The notes beneath the pieces were generated by a model. The model did no database searches, had not been told where the DNA came from, and saw only the letters and a list, made by a program, of their open reading frames with translations. A stretch of DNA of 41,717 nucleotides from Candidatus Actinomarinales bacterium (GTDB lineage: Bacteria; Actinomycetota; Acidimicrobiia; Actinomarinales; Actinomarinaceae), in contig SGYT01000003.1 of NCBI GenBank assembly GCA_004214055.1, positions 1 through 41,717 of the forward strand, written 5' to 3'. Both the position numbers and the translations under genes were made by a program. Positions 1 to 9,223 of this stretch are shown here, piece by piece; the first letter of the stretch is position 1; every line of letters starts with the position of its first letter.

Positions 1-3
1 TAG

Positions 4-76
4 TGGCCAGAGGCAGAATCGAACTGCCGACCCCTTGTTTTTCAGACAAGTGCTCTACCGACTGAGCTATCTGGCC
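4..76 (-). tRNA. tRNA-Phe (anticodon GAA)
   Basis: Reverse complement GGCCAGATAGCTCAGTCGGTAGAGCACTTGTCTGAAAAACAAGGGGTCGGCAGTTCGATTCTGCCTCTGGCCA folds as a cloverleaf; anticodon loop CTGAAAA. Confidence 0.97.
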
Positions 77-82
77 TTTTGG

Positions 83-157
83 CGGGGACGACGGGATTCG
101 AACCCGCGACCTCCTGCGTGACAGGCAGGCGTAAACTCCAGACTTTACCACGCCCCC
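83..157 (-). tRNA. tRNA-Asp (anticodon GTC)
   Basis: Reverse complement GGGGGCGTGGTAAAG...CCTGCCTGTCACGCAGG...GCGGGTTCGAATCCCGTCGTCCCCG; anticodon loop CTGTCAC; CCA appears encoded (80-82). Confidence 0.95.
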
Positions 158-213
158 GTAATCCTTAAAGTATAACTCAAAAAAAAACTTCAACGTAATA
201 AAAATATTGAGAA

Positions 214-219
214 TAATAT
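214..219 (+). promoter_or_regulatory. Putative -10 (TAATAT), 7 nt before GTG 227
   Basis: TANNNT spacing consistent with leaderless start. Confidence 0.5.
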
Positions 220-226
220 ATAGTGT

Positions 227-1663
227 GTGAGATTAAAAAGTTATATTAAATATTTATTAAGGTTTCTTTTATTGCAATTCATTTTATCTTATTTAACAAT
301 TTTCTATTTTAATAATTTTTTAATCTCAAATAAAGGGCTCAAACAAAACATTTATGAAAATCTATTACAAGATGGAAATAGATTTATTCCATTTGTTAAT
401 ACAGAATTCATTACAGTGGATGGGTTTCTTATATTTGCAGTATTTATATTTTTAATGATATTGTATTCAACTAAATTTTACACCTATGTCAATGAACTAA
501 GTTTTTCAATAAATAAAAACTTACTTGATGAATATTTCCAACTTTACCTTCTTTGGACAAGTTATTTATTTACAATATTTTTCATTTTTCGTTTTGAAAA
601 TGTTTCAAGAGGCTATCTCTTAATTTACTCATTCTTAATACCAATCATTTTATTAATTTTTAGAAATACAGAATTTATATCTTCTATTTTGGGAAGATCC
701 GTAACAAGTGAAACTTTTGTAACGTTCAATTTAGATGAAACTTCAAATTTTAGAAACTTGAGATTGATAACTTTTAGACAAAACATTGGATCTTTTAGTA
801 TAAGAAATTTTGATAATCCAGATAATTTAATTAAACGGATAGACAAAATAAATAAAGATAGAAAAATTAATTTAATAATTATAAATTTGGATAATAAATC
901 TTCTATACATGAAAAAATTGAAAAATATTTAATTAGTACTAATAAAAAAATATTATTAATTTCAAAAAAAGAATTGAGTTTTAAAAATAACTTCATTTAT
1001 AGAAAAGAAGTTATCGATGAACGATACCTTGTATATTTTAATAATGATGTTCAGTATGGAGCTAAATATATTCTGAAAAGAATTATGGATATTGGACTTG
1101 CTTCTATTGGAATAACTTTGCTTTTACCAATTTCTTTATTAGTAATATTTTTAATATTATTAATGGACGGTTACCCATTTTTTATTAAACAAAAAAGAGT
1201 AGGTCTACATGGTAATCATTTTAATATGTATAAATTTAGAACAATGAGAAAAGACTCTCATGAACTCAGAGATTCACTATCAAACTTAAATAAAGGAAAA
1301 GGACCTTTATTTAAAATTGAAGATGATCCAAGAATAATTAAACAGCTTAAATTTATAAGAGAATATAGCCTGGATGAAATTCCTCAATTCATAAACGTAC
1401 TTAGAGGTGAAATGTCCATAGTCGGACCTAGACCTTTATTTGATGATGATACAAAGTTATTTAATACAAGTTATATGAGAAGGTTAAATGTGCTTCCAGG
1501 TATAACAGGATTATTACAAATTAACGAGAGAAATACTGATGATTTTTCTATCTGGTATAAATATGATATCGAATACATAGAGAATTGGAGTTTATATTTA
1601 GATTTAAAGATTATATTGAAAACTCCATTAGCTATTTTCTCAAAAAAAATAAAAGGCTTATAG
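227..1663 (+). CDS. Undecaprenyl-phosphate sugar phosphotransferase (bacterial sugar transferase family)
   Basis: N-terminal TM helices; C-terminal KRIMDIGLAS...KQKRVGLHGNHFNMYKFRTM...EYSLDEIPQFINVLRGEMSIVGPRPL, typical of WcaJ/WbaP-like enzymes; GTG start. Confidence 0.92.
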   Translation: MRLKSYIKYLLRFLLLQFILSYLTIFYFNNFLISNKGLKQNIYENLLQDGNRFIPFVNTEFITVDGFLIFAVFIFLMILYSTKFYTYVNELSFSINKNLLDEYFQLYLLWTSYLFTIFFIFRFENVSRGYLLIYSFLIPIILLIFRNTEFISSILGRSVTSETFVTFNLDETSNFRNLRLITFRQNIGSFSIRNFDNPDNLIKRIDKINKDRKINLIIINLDNKSSIHEKIEKYLISTNKKILLISKKELSFKNNFIYRKEVIDERYLVYFNNDVQYGAKYILKRIMDIGLASIGITLLLPISLLVIFLILLMDGYPFFIKQKRVGLHGNHFNMYKFRTMRKDSHELRDSLSNLNKGKGPLFKIEDDPRIIKQLKFIREYSLDEIPQFINVLRGEMSIVGPRPLFDDDTKLFNTSYMRRLNVLPGITGLLQINERNTDDFSIWYKYDIEYIENWSLYLDLKIILKTPLAIFSKKIKGL

Positions 1664-1671
1664 AGTAGTTG

Positions 1672-1744
1672 TGGGTCGGGTGGGAATCGAACCCACGACC
1701 TTGAGCTTAAAAGGCTCCTGCTCTACCAATTGAGCTACCGACCC
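1672..1744 (-). tRNA. tRNA-Lys (anticodon TTT)
   Basis: Reverse complement GGGTCGGTAGCTCAATTGGTAGAGCAGGAGCCTTTTAAGCTCAAGGTCGTGGGTTCGATTCCCACCCGACCCA. Confidence 0.97.
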
Positions 1745-1796
1745 TACTAACTATTAAAGAATAACATTCAAGAATAATTATTTAATAAAAAGTTGT

Positions 1797-2111
1797 CTAT
1801 TCTTCTTCAAAATTTTTTTCAGGATTTTCTATTCCAAGTATTTTTTCTCTCGTGCTTTTTAAGGTACTGGCAACTTCCGTGTTAACTTTTTCTATAATGT
1901 CTTTCGTATCTTTTCTAATCTCTTCATCTTTTATTGTAGAGTTAATTGTCTCCATCAAGCTAGATAATACTTCGGAAGTATTATCTATAGTTTGCTTTAA
2001 TGAATCTTTTAAATCTTCAACTAAGTCTTCATCGTTTACTTTATCTTTAATTTTTTTTGTAACTTCACTAATATCATCAGATATATTTTTCCAATTTTTT
2101 TCACTTTCCAT
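1797..2111 (-). CDS. Small charged, probably helical/coiled-coil hypothetical protein
   Basis: 104-aa ORF, Lys/Asp/Glu-rich; TATAAT 7 nt upstream of ATG. Confidence 0.65.
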   Translation of the reverse strand: MESEKNWKNISDDISEVTKKIKDKVNDEDLVEDLKDSLKQTIDNTSEVLSSLMETINSTIKDEEIRKDTKDIIEKVNTEVASTLKSTREKILGIENPEKNFEEE

Positions 2112-2118
2112 ATATAAA

Positions 2119-2124
2119 ATTATA
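2119..2124 (-). promoter_or_regulatory. Putative -10 (TATAAT), 7 nt before ATG 2111
   Basis: TANNNT spacing consistent with leaderless start. Confidence 0.55.
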
Positions 2125-2130
2125 TAGAAT

Positions 2131-2973
2131 TTATATTTTTGATTTATCTTTAAATTTTAAAGATGGATTTTTTGTAATTCTTTGTTTGGCCCATCTAGCA
2201 GGTGCAATCAGTTTAAAAAATGGCGGTAAAAAAGGACGTGTAAGTCTTAATAATGAAAGATTAAAGTTTACTAAATGTCTCTTTAGATTCGTTTCTTTAA
2301 TCCCATATATATCTTTAAATTCTTTAGGCAGTGTATTGAATGCTGTAAATGATATAAATGGCCAAATTGGTTTAATATGTACCGGAACAGGACCGCCTGC
2401 AATAATATCGTATACATCTTGTGCAACGTCAGTTAAAAGAAGATAGTCTTTATCTTTTGATTTATTAATAACCCATTCTTTAAGCTCCTCATGGGTTTTT
2501 GGCATCCGATTTACATCTACTAGCATTATTTTTGCTGCAAGCATATTTTCTTTATGATATTGGTTTTTCTCATCGTCTGATAATTTTTTTACTGTTTTCT
2601 CGTAAAAATAAATTGATGAAATTTGTAAACAAGCATGGACCCATAAAAGCTGCTCATAGTCAAGAGCATCATAGGTTCCTCCTGTTATAGGATCTTTACC
2701 TTTTATAACTTCATGAAGCTTATTTATCCTATTAGCACTTTCGTCAGCTTCTTGTTTTGTTCCAAAAGTAACTGAATTTTGTAACGACAGTGTCCTTATG
2801 AGCCTTTTCCATGGATCTCTTTGGTAGAATGAAGTTTGTCTTGCTCCAGCTGAGATAAGTGGATGAGCTGCATGCATTAAAAGTGCTCTTGCTCCTCCGA
2901 ACAAGACTGTAATTTCTTTATTTACTCTCCACATCATTGATTCTGGTCCAAAATACCCTGGGTCACCTTGCAT
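2131..2973 (-). CDS. Oxygenase MpaB family / DUF2236 protein
   Basis: LFGGARALLMHAAHPLISAGARQTSFYQRDPWKRLIRT resembles the DUF2236/MpaB core. Confidence 0.82.
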   Translation of the reverse strand: MQGDPGYFGPESMMWRVNKEITVLFGGARALLMHAAHPLISAGARQTSFYQRDPWKRLIRTLSLQNSVTFGTKQEADESANRINKLHEVIKGKDPITGGTYDALDYEQLLWVHACLQISSIYFYEKTVKKLSDDEKNQYHKENMLAAKIMLVDVNRMPKTHEELKEWVINKSKDKDYLLLTDVAQDVYDIIAGGPVPVHIKPIWPFISFTAFNTLPKEFKDIYGIKETNLKRHLVNFNLSLLRLTRPFLPPFFKLIAPARWAKQRITKNPSLKFKDKSKI

Positions 2974-2979
2974 ATTAAG

Positions 2980-2985
2980 ATTTTA
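2980..2985 (-). promoter_or_regulatory. Putative -10 (TAAAAT), 6 nt before ATG 2973
   Basis: TANNNT spacing consistent with leaderless start. Confidence 0.5.
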
Positions 2986-3071
2986 TCAAGAACTAAAAAT
3001 ATCAATAAATGAATATTATTAAAATTTTATTTTAAGAATCCATCAAACATATACTTGAAAATAAGACATTT

Positions 3072-4184
3072 ATGATAAATAAACTTGTATACATCACCTA
3101 TCAAACTTTCCCTGCAGAAACTGCAAATAGCATACAAACGATCTCAAATATCAAATATTTTGTCAAAAACGAAGTTAACGTAGATCTTTATTTCCCGTTA
3201 AGAGAGAGACAGAGTGATGGAGACATAAATCAGTTAAAAAGTTATTATTCCTTCTCTGAAAATTTTAATTCTATTGGAGTAAAACATCCATATCCTCACG
3301 GAAAAATAAAATTTCTTCCTGGACTCTGGTTTCACATAAGTCATTTTCTATGGTCTAAAAAGGTTGTAGATAAATTAAATAAAAACTATGGACAAGATAT
3401 TCATTTTATTACTAGATCAGACTGGATAGCTTTTTTTCTAGCTAAAAAAAATAGAAAAGTAGTTTTTGAGTGTCACCAAACCTCAAAGCTTAGAAATGTA
3501 ATAATAAAATTAATCAGGAATAAAAAAAATGTTAAATTTATTTTTTTAAATAATTATTTAAATACCTATTATAAAAATCCTTCAAATGGAATTGTTCTCC
3601 ATAACGGAGTGGACACAGAGCTATTTGAAAATAATGTAGGAAGAAAACAGACTAACTCTATAATCTTTGTTGGAAATATTTCAAGGTTCAAAGAAACAAG
3701 GGGTCTTGAAAAAATTGTTCAGTGGTTTATTGAAAATAAAATAAATTCAAAATTTACATTAAAAATTGTCGGAGGTCCGCATAAAAGTGTAGAAGAATTA
3801 GAAAAGATTATTAAGAAAAATAATCTTGAAAATTTTGTCAAGCTTTATGGGAGACTTGATAGAAAAGAGACAATTAAAGAAATTCAAAAATCTTCAATAG
3901 GTCTTTTGATAAACACCAACTACAATTTACATTCATTAAAATACACCTCTCCATTGAAATATTTTGAATATCTTTTTGGTGGTTTAAAAATTGTTGCTGT
4001 TAATTTTCCAGCTCACCATGAGTTACCGTTTTCAGATAATATTAGTTTTTTCGACTTTGAAGATAAAAGTACCTTTGTTCAAGCATTAAATGGAGCTGAA
4101 AATAAAAAAGCTTTTAAAATTAATGATTTAAATGAAATAACCCTCGACTCAAGAATCAAAAAGATTCTTGACTTCATTGAATAA
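3072..4184 (+). CDS. Glycosyltransferase family 1-like (GT-B)
   Basis: Motifs LHNGVDTELF, IIFVGNISRFKETRGLEK, LKIVGG, SPLKYFEYLFGGLKIVA. Confidence 0.88.
   Translation: MINKLVYITYQTFPAETANSIQTISNIKYFVKNEVNVDLYFPLRERQSDGDINQLKSYYSFSENFNSIGVKHPYPHGKIKFLPGLWFHISHFLWSKKVVDKLNKNYGQDIHFITRSDWIAFFLAKKNRKVVFECHQTSKLRNVIIKLIRNKKNVKFIFLNNYLNTYYKNPSNGIVLHNGVDTELFENNVGRKQTNSIIFVGNISRFKETRGLEKIVQWFIENKINSKFTLKIVGGPHKSVEELEKIIKKNNLENFVKLYGRLDRKETIKEIQKSSIGLLINTNYNLHSLKYTSPLKYFEYLFGGLKIVAVNFPAHHELPFSDNISFFDFEDKSTFVQALNGAENKKAFKINDLNEITLDSRIKKILDFIE
4149..4171. other. Perfect 9-bp inverted repeat (TCAAGAATC-aaaaa-GATTCTTGA) at the 3' end of the glycosyltransferase CDS
   Basis: Read directly; located 16-38 bp beyond the 3' end of the convergent tRNA-Arg. 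Confidence 0.75.
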
Positions 4185-4186
4185 AG

Positions 4187-4260
4187 CACGCCTGGAGGGA
4201 TTCGAACCCCCAACCCTCTGATCCGAAGTCAGATGCTCTATCCAGTTAAGCTACAGGCGC
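4187..4260 (-). tRNA. tRNA-Arg (anticodon TCG)
   Basis: Reverse complement GCGCCTGTAGCTTAACTGGATAGAGCATCTGACTTCGGATCAGAGGGTTGGGGGTTCGAATCCCTCCAGGCGTG; loop CTTCGGA. Confidence 0.95.
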
Positions 4261-4294
4261 AAAAGATTTATTCCTACTTATAATTAACTTTACT

Positions 4295-5047
4295 GTGGAA
4301 AATAAAGTAAAAATTCTAAAGACAGATATTAATCAAATAAAGCTTAATGATTTATCAAATAGGTTAATAAATGAAGAAAACTTAGATGTAGCAGTATGTA
4401 ATGCTAACTCTCTGGTTAGATCATATAAAGACAAAGATCTTCAAAAAATCTTAAATAATTTTGATATAGCGACTCCAGATGGATTTCCAGTTGCAAAAGC
4501 CTCGAGCATTTTATATAAAAATGATCAAAAGAGAGTAGATGGTTATAAAATATTCAATCATACTATTGAAAAAAGTATTGAATCTGGAACCTCCCATTAC
4601 TTTTTTGGAAATTCTGAAGAAGTGGTAGAGAAAATAATTACTAAATTTAAAAAAAAGTATCCATCTATAAATATTGCAGGATATTCATGCCCGCCAATTC
4701 TTGATGTAGAAAAATTAGCTAGTGATAAATATATGGAAGAAATAATTAAATTAGAACCAAAAATTATTTGGCTTTCATTCGGTTTTCCTAAACAAGAGAA
4801 ACTAATGAGTAAAATCCGAAAAGATTATAAATTAAATTCTAACCTCGTGGGAGTTGGTTTCACTTTTGATTGGACTGCAGAAACAAAATTTAAAGCACCA
4901 GAATTTATCGCAAACTTAGGTCTAGAGTGGATTTTTAGACTAATACAAGAACCTAAAAGACTTTATAAAAGATACCTAATTGACAACACATTATTTATTT
5001 TTTACTTTATTAAGCAATATTTAGAAATTAAATTTAAAAAACATTAG
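4295..5047 (+). CDS. WecG/TagA/CpsF family glycosyltransferase
   Basis: VAVCNANSLVRSYKD..ATPDGFPVAKA, FFGN, IIWLSFGFPKQEKLM, LVGVGFTFDWTAE, LGLEWIFRLIQEPKRLYKRYLI; GTG start. Confidence 0.93.
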   Translation: MENKVKILKTDINQIKLNDLSNRLINEENLDVAVCNANSLVRSYKDKDLQKILNNFDIATPDGFPVAKASSILYKNDQKRVDGYKIFNHTIEKSIESGTSHYFFGNSEEVVEKIITKFKKKYPSINIAGYSCPPILDVEKLASDKYMEEIIKLEPKIIWLSFGFPKQEKLMSKIRKDYKLNSNLVGVGFTFDWTAETKFKAPEFIANLGLEWIFRLIQEPKRLYKRYLIDNTLFIFYFIKQYLEIKFKKH

Positions 5048-5087
5048 AAAGATTGATTCTGCAATAAAGCTGATATTATTTATTTAG

Positions 5088-6728
5088 ATGAATACTATTC
5101 TAAATAATCTCAGAGAAAAGTTAAATAATATTTTTGCAAAGTTTGATATTGATGAAAGCGTTCAAATTTCAATATCAAAAATTACAGATTTTGATATCCA
5201 AATAAACAACCTTGTTAAATACAAAAATCATAAATCAATTGAAGAAATTAAAAATCACTTATTAAAAGAACTTGATAAATCGGAATATTTTAGCTCGGTT
5301 GAATTTAGTGACAAGCTTTTTATAAATCTAAAATTTAATTTAATAAATCTTGCTAAGAATATTGACAACTCAAAAAAAGACTTTGCTGTAAATAAAAGAG
5401 AAAAATTGATTTTGGACTACGGAGGCCCAAACATTGGAAAACCTTTACATGTTGGCCATCTTCGCTCTTTAAATATTGGAAGAAGTTTATACAATATGAA
5501 CAAATTTATTGGTAACGAAGTAAAAAGTGATATACATTTAGGTGATTGGGGTATGCCGATTGCTCAAATAATAACATATATTGAAAAAAATAATCTTGAC
5601 ATTCAAACCTTAAAAGTAAGTGATTTAGAATCAATTTACCCTCTTTCTTCCAAGGAATATTTAAATGATGAAAAATTTCAAGAAAAGGCGAAAGAAATTA
5701 ATAAAAAATTAAATACCGATGATGATGAGACTATTTCTAAGTGGAAAATAATTAAAGATGTTTCGCTAGTAGAAATTAAGAAAAATCTTTCTGAATTAGG
5801 ACATAGCTTTGACTATTGGTTTGGAGAAAGTGATGTTAATAGTCTTATCCCTGATATGTTAGAAAACTTAATTGAAGAAGACAAAGTTGAATATGACGAA
5901 AGTGCATTAGTAAGTAAGGAAAATATTGAGCCAAAAGTCTTAATTACAAAATCAGATGGTTCTTACCTCTATATTACGACTGATTTAGCAACAATAATTT
6001 ATAGAGAAAAGCACATTCCTTTTGATAAGATTTTTTATATAGTAGACAGTCGCCAATCTCTTCATTTCAGACAACTCTTTAGTTCTGCAAAATATTTTGA
6101 ATTTAATAATTTAAACTTCGAACATGTTGGTTTCGGCACCTTAAATGATGAAAATGGAAATCCTTTTAAGACAAGAGAGGGGGGTACAAAGCCATTAATA
6201 GAACTTTTCAGCGAAACATATAAATATATTTATAAAATAAATCAAAATTTAGAAGACAAAACAATAAAACAGCTTACGAACACTGTTTTAACCTATAGTG
6301 ATTTGTTAACAAATAGGAAGACAAACTATAAATTTGATCTTAAAAAATTTACTAATATTTCAGGAAAAACTGGAATTTATATACAATATGCTCAAGTCAG
6401 AGCAAAGAATTTATTTCAAATAGCAAACAATAATAACTCTCTAGAACTTTCTGATGAAATCGGAAATATTGAATCTGAACTTCTTTCTAAAATCTTTCTT
6501 TTTGGTTATTATCTGGAAAGAAGTATAGAAATGAGTGAGCCTCATCATTTAGCTGACTACTTATATGAACTTTCAAATCTATTCAATATATTTTATGAAG
6601 ATGAAAAAATATTAAATATTGAAGATGAAAAAATAAAAAATTCAAAACTCTATATTACAAAACTATTCCTAGAAACTTGCCATAATGTCATGTTTTGCTT
6701 GGGTGTAGAACCAGTTAATGAGATGTAA
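5088..6728 (+). CDS. argS: Arginyl-tRNA synthetase
   Basis: YGGPNIGKPLHVGHLRSLNIGRSL, IHLGDWGMPIAQII, GTLNDENGNPFKTREGG, TGIYIQYAQVRAKNL. Confidence 0.95.
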   Translation: MNTILNNLREKLNNIFAKFDIDESVQISISKITDFDIQINNLVKYKNHKSIEEIKNHLLKELDKSEYFSSVEFSDKLFINLKFNLINLAKNIDNSKKDFAVNKREKLILDYGGPNIGKPLHVGHLRSLNIGRSLYNMNKFIGNEVKSDIHLGDWGMPIAQIITYIEKNNLDIQTLKVSDLESIYPLSSKEYLNDEKFQEKAKEINKKLNTDDDETISKWKIIKDVSLVEIKKNLSELGHSFDYWFGESDVNSLIPDMLENLIEEDKVEYDESALVSKENIEPKVLITKSDGSYLYITTDLATIIYREKHIPFDKIFYIVDSRQSLHFRQLFSSAKYFEFNNLNFEHVGFGTLNDENGNPFKTREGGTKPLIELFSETYKYIYKINQNLEDKTIKQLTNTVLTYSDLLTNRKTNYKFDLKKFTNISGKTGIYIQYAQVRAKNLFQIANNNNSLELSDEIGNIESELLSKIFLFGYYLERSIEMSEPHHLADYLYELSNLFNIFYEDEKILNIEDEKIKNSKLYITKLFLETCHNVMFCLGVEPVNEM

Positions 6729-6729
6729 T

Positions 6730-7269
6730 TTATATAAATAATTGAGAAGAAAGAATCCAAGTTAATAAAACAAAACTATAAGAAAACCTATCAAGAAGTT
6801 TCACTGTATTCCTTAAGCTGTGAAGAAGAAATAAAATTATAGGGACTGAAATAAAACCCGAAAAAGAGACTGCCTTACCTATTGAAGAAATATCATTCAA
6901 AATTAGAGTTTCAAGATTAATTGAGTATTGAAACAAAATAAGAAAAAATAAAGAAATAAAAATAGAATATATTATATTTATTATCAAATCTTTAAAACTT
7001 GAATTATATACTCTAAATACATTCAAGAACTCAACGGGTATAAATAAAATAAAAATTGATATTAAAAATAATATCAGAAACCAAAACAGACCCTGTCCTG
7101 TCCATGAAATAATAATTCTTTCAGTTCTCCCCACAGACTCAAGTAGCAAATACAGAGAATATCCGGAAAGTATGGCTCCTAAGGAAAATAAATACAGGCC
7201 AAATATACTTAAAAAATTTTTAGATTCAAATCTAAAATTTAACTCGTTTGGTATTTTTTGATATTGCAT
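6730..7269 (-). CDS. Hypothetical multi-pass membrane protein
   Basis: 179 aa, several hydrophobic segments; convergent with argS with a 1-nt gap. Confidence 0.7.
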   Translation of the reverse strand: MQYQKIPNELNFRFESKNFLSIFGLYLFSLGAILSGYSLYLLLESVGRTERIIISWTGQGLFWFLILFLISIFILFIPVEFLNVFRVYNSSFKDLIINIIYSIFISLFFLILFQYSINLETLILNDISSIGKAVSFSGFISVPIILFLLHSLRNTVKLLDRFSYSFVLLTWILSSQLFI

Positions 7270-7313
7270 ACTGTCATATATTAATGTTTTTTATATTAAA
7301 ATAGATACTAATT

Positions 7314-7517
7314 ATGGAATTAATTGATACACCTAATCCAAATGCAAAAAAGATAGAAACTGATCTTACAGAAGAGGTCTTAAAAGAAGATTTACACAAG
7401 GTAGAAGGTATTTTATCTGTTTTTTTTGGGCCTGGTTTTGTTACGGTAACAAAAGATGAAAATGTAGAGTGGGAATCAATAAATCAAGACATTATTAACA
7501 TCTTTGATAAACTGTAG
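7314..7517 (+). CDS. Nfu/NifU N-terminal-domain-only protein
   Basis: DTPNPNAKKIE..VEGILSVFFGPGFVTVTKDENVEWESINQDIINIFDKL matches the Nfu_N-type domain. Confidence 0.8.
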   Translation: MELIDTPNPNAKKIETDLTEEVLKEDLHKVEGILSVFFGPGFVTVTKDENVEWESINQDIINIFDKL

Positions 7518-7520
7518 TGT

Positions 7521-8135
7521 ATGGAAACATTTAACCAAGATCCAAAACCGGGAAGGTTAGTTTTACCACTTGTATTAATAGGAATGATTGCAACAACTTA
7601 TACTTTTGTAAATCGAGTTGCAACTAACAATGATCTAGATCTTTCAGTTACTGAGGAAGAAGTGGTTGTTACTGAAGAAGAAGCTGTGACAGAAGATACT
7701 ACTACAACTTCAACTACTACAACTACCTTGCCTGGTGAAGTTGTAACGTATCTTGAAGAAATTCAAGGTGAAAAAGTTCAATCCGATGAATTGGGACAAA
7801 AAGTAATAGAGGCAAACCAAAAATGGGATGATGAAATATTAACCTATCAAGAAGCAAAAGATGAATTTGCTAAATTTATTGAAGATGCCGATCAGTTCCA
7901 ATTAACAGTTTCTGAACCAGGACCTCCAAATACTTTCGCAAGCTTGGTAACAAGCCATGAAGAATTAACTGTTCTTGCTAATTTAATTTATGAAGACACT
8001 AAAGAATTACTTGCTGGTCTAACGTCTTCAGACACTGGCGAAAGAAGGGCTTCTGCTCTTGATTCGTTTAATAAAAACTTAGCTCAGTTTCAACAAAAAG
8101 TTGACGAAATTATTGCTGCTATAACTTCTAACTAG
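7521..8135 (+). CDS. Hypothetical membrane-anchored protein with Glu/Thr-rich linker
   Basis: One N-terminal TM helix, then VTEEEVVVTEEEAVTEDTTTTSTTTTTLPGE; starts 3 nt after the previous stop. Confidence 0.72.
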   Translation: METFNQDPKPGRLVLPLVLIGMIATTYTFVNRVATNNDLDLSVTEEEVVVTEEEAVTEDTTTTSTTTTTLPGEVVTYLEEIQGEKVQSDELGQKVIEANQKWDDEILTYQEAKDEFAKFIEDADQFQLTVSEPGPPNTFASLVTSHEELTVLANLIYEDTKELLAGLTSSDTGERRASALDSFNKNLAQFQQKVDEIIAAITSN

Positions 8136-9156
8136 AAGCTGCTGAACAAACTGTATCAATCATTAACATAGCAATTATATAAGGGTCTGCGTTTGCATTT
8201 GGTCTTCTATCTTCTAAGTACCCTTTTTTATCAACTTCTACTTGCCATGGAATTCTTATTGATGCTCCTCTGTCGCTAACTCCATAAGAAAAAGTATCAA
8301 ATCTTTGTGTTTCATGATCTCCAGTGAGTCTGTCTTCAATTCCTGCTCCATAATTTTTGACATGAAGTTCTGCATTTTTACCTAATGCTTCACACCCTGC
8401 AACAATTGAATCGTATCCGCCATCTTCTCTCATTTGTTTTGTAGAGAAATTTGTATGCATTCCAGCCCCATTCCAATCTCCTTTTATAGGTTTTGGATGT
8501 AGCGTTGCTGAAATGTTGTAATCCTCTGCAATCCTATAAAGCAACCATCTTGAAACCCATATTTGATCTCCAATATCAGGTGCTCCAACTGGACCTATTT
8601 GATACTCCCATTGTCCCGGCATAACTTCAGCATTAGTACCAGAAATCTCTAAACCAGCAGCAATACATGCTGAAGCATGCTCTTCAGATATGTCTCTTCC
8701 AAAAACTTCGTCAGCTCCAACCCCACAATAATAACCTCCTTGTGGTGCCGGATATCCTGATGGCGGAAATCCTAAAGGCTGTCCGTATTTTAAAGAATCA
8801 TAAGATGCCTCATAAAATGTATATTCTTGCTCAAGCCCAAACATTGGTTCAAACTCAGCAAAATTTTCAGCAGCTGCCACGCATGCAGCTCGTGTATTTG
8901 TTGTGTGAGGAGTCATATCAACATTTAAAACTTCACACATAACTAATATATTTTCTCCCCCTCTTATAGGGTCACTAAATGTTGAGACCGGCCTTAAAAC
9001 ACAGTCTGAATTGTCTCCTGTCGCTTGTTCTGTACTTGAACCATCAAAACCCCAGATTGGTGGCTCTATTCCCTGTTCAAGTATCTTTGTTTTACTCCTT
9101 AATTTACTGGTAGGAGTTTTACCATCTATCCAAATATATTCTGCTTTTATTTTCAT
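8128..9156 (-). CDS. glnII: Glutamine synthetase type II (eukaryotic-like GSII)
   Basis: YIWIDGKTPTSKLRSKTKIL, PPIWGFDGSSTEQA, FGLEQEYTF, GDWNGAGMHTNFST, NYGAGIEDRLTGDHET, DRGASIRIPW; 342 aa. Confidence 0.95.
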   Translation of the reverse strand: MKIKAEYIWIDGKTPTSKLRSKTKILEQGIEPPIWGFDGSSTEQATGDNSDCVLRPVSTFSDPIRGGENILVMCEVLNVDMTPHTTNTRAACVAAAENFAEFEPMFGLEQEYTFYEASYDSLKYGQPLGFPPSGYPAPQGGYYCGVGADEVFGRDISEEHASACIAAGLEISGTNAEVMPGQWEYQIGPVGAPDIGDQIWVSRWLLYRIAEDYNISATLHPKPIKGDWNGAGMHTNFSTKQMREDGGYDSIVAGCEALGKNAELHVKNYGAGIEDRLTGDHETQRFDTFSYGVSDRGASIRIPWQVEVDKKGYLEDRRPNANADPYIIAMLMIDTVCSAASS

Positions 9157-9163
9157 ATTTACT

Positions 9164-9169
9164 AATGTA
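9164..9169 (-). promoter_or_regulatory. Putative -10 (TACATT), 7 nt before glnII ATG 9156
   Basis: TANNNT spacing consistent with leaderless start. Confidence 0.5.
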
Positions 9170-9223
9170 GTATTAATTTTTAATATTAGGAATTTCCAGA
9201 TATTAATATTTTGTTTCAGGATT

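Noticed and set aside
625-996. 123-aa minus-strand ORF inside the sugar transferase gene
   Set aside because: Antisense shadow ORF of AT-rich coding sequence, low-complexity Leu/Ile/Lys/Ser composition, no family resemblance
7641-7735. Short repeats in the Glu/Thr-rich region (VTEEE, TTTTSTTTTT)
   Set aside because: Low-complexity linker typical of surface-anchored proteins; not a mobile or CRISPR repeat
8667-8942. 91-aa plus-strand ORF opposite glnII
   Set aside because: Shadow ORF in the complement of a well-conserved gene; Leu/His/Gln-rich with no recognisable motif
9011-9223. N-terminal extension of the glnR-like ORF in the ORF track
   Set aside because: It would overlap the glnII coding sequence and its translation is unrelated to regulators; ATG 9224 starts the plausible protein
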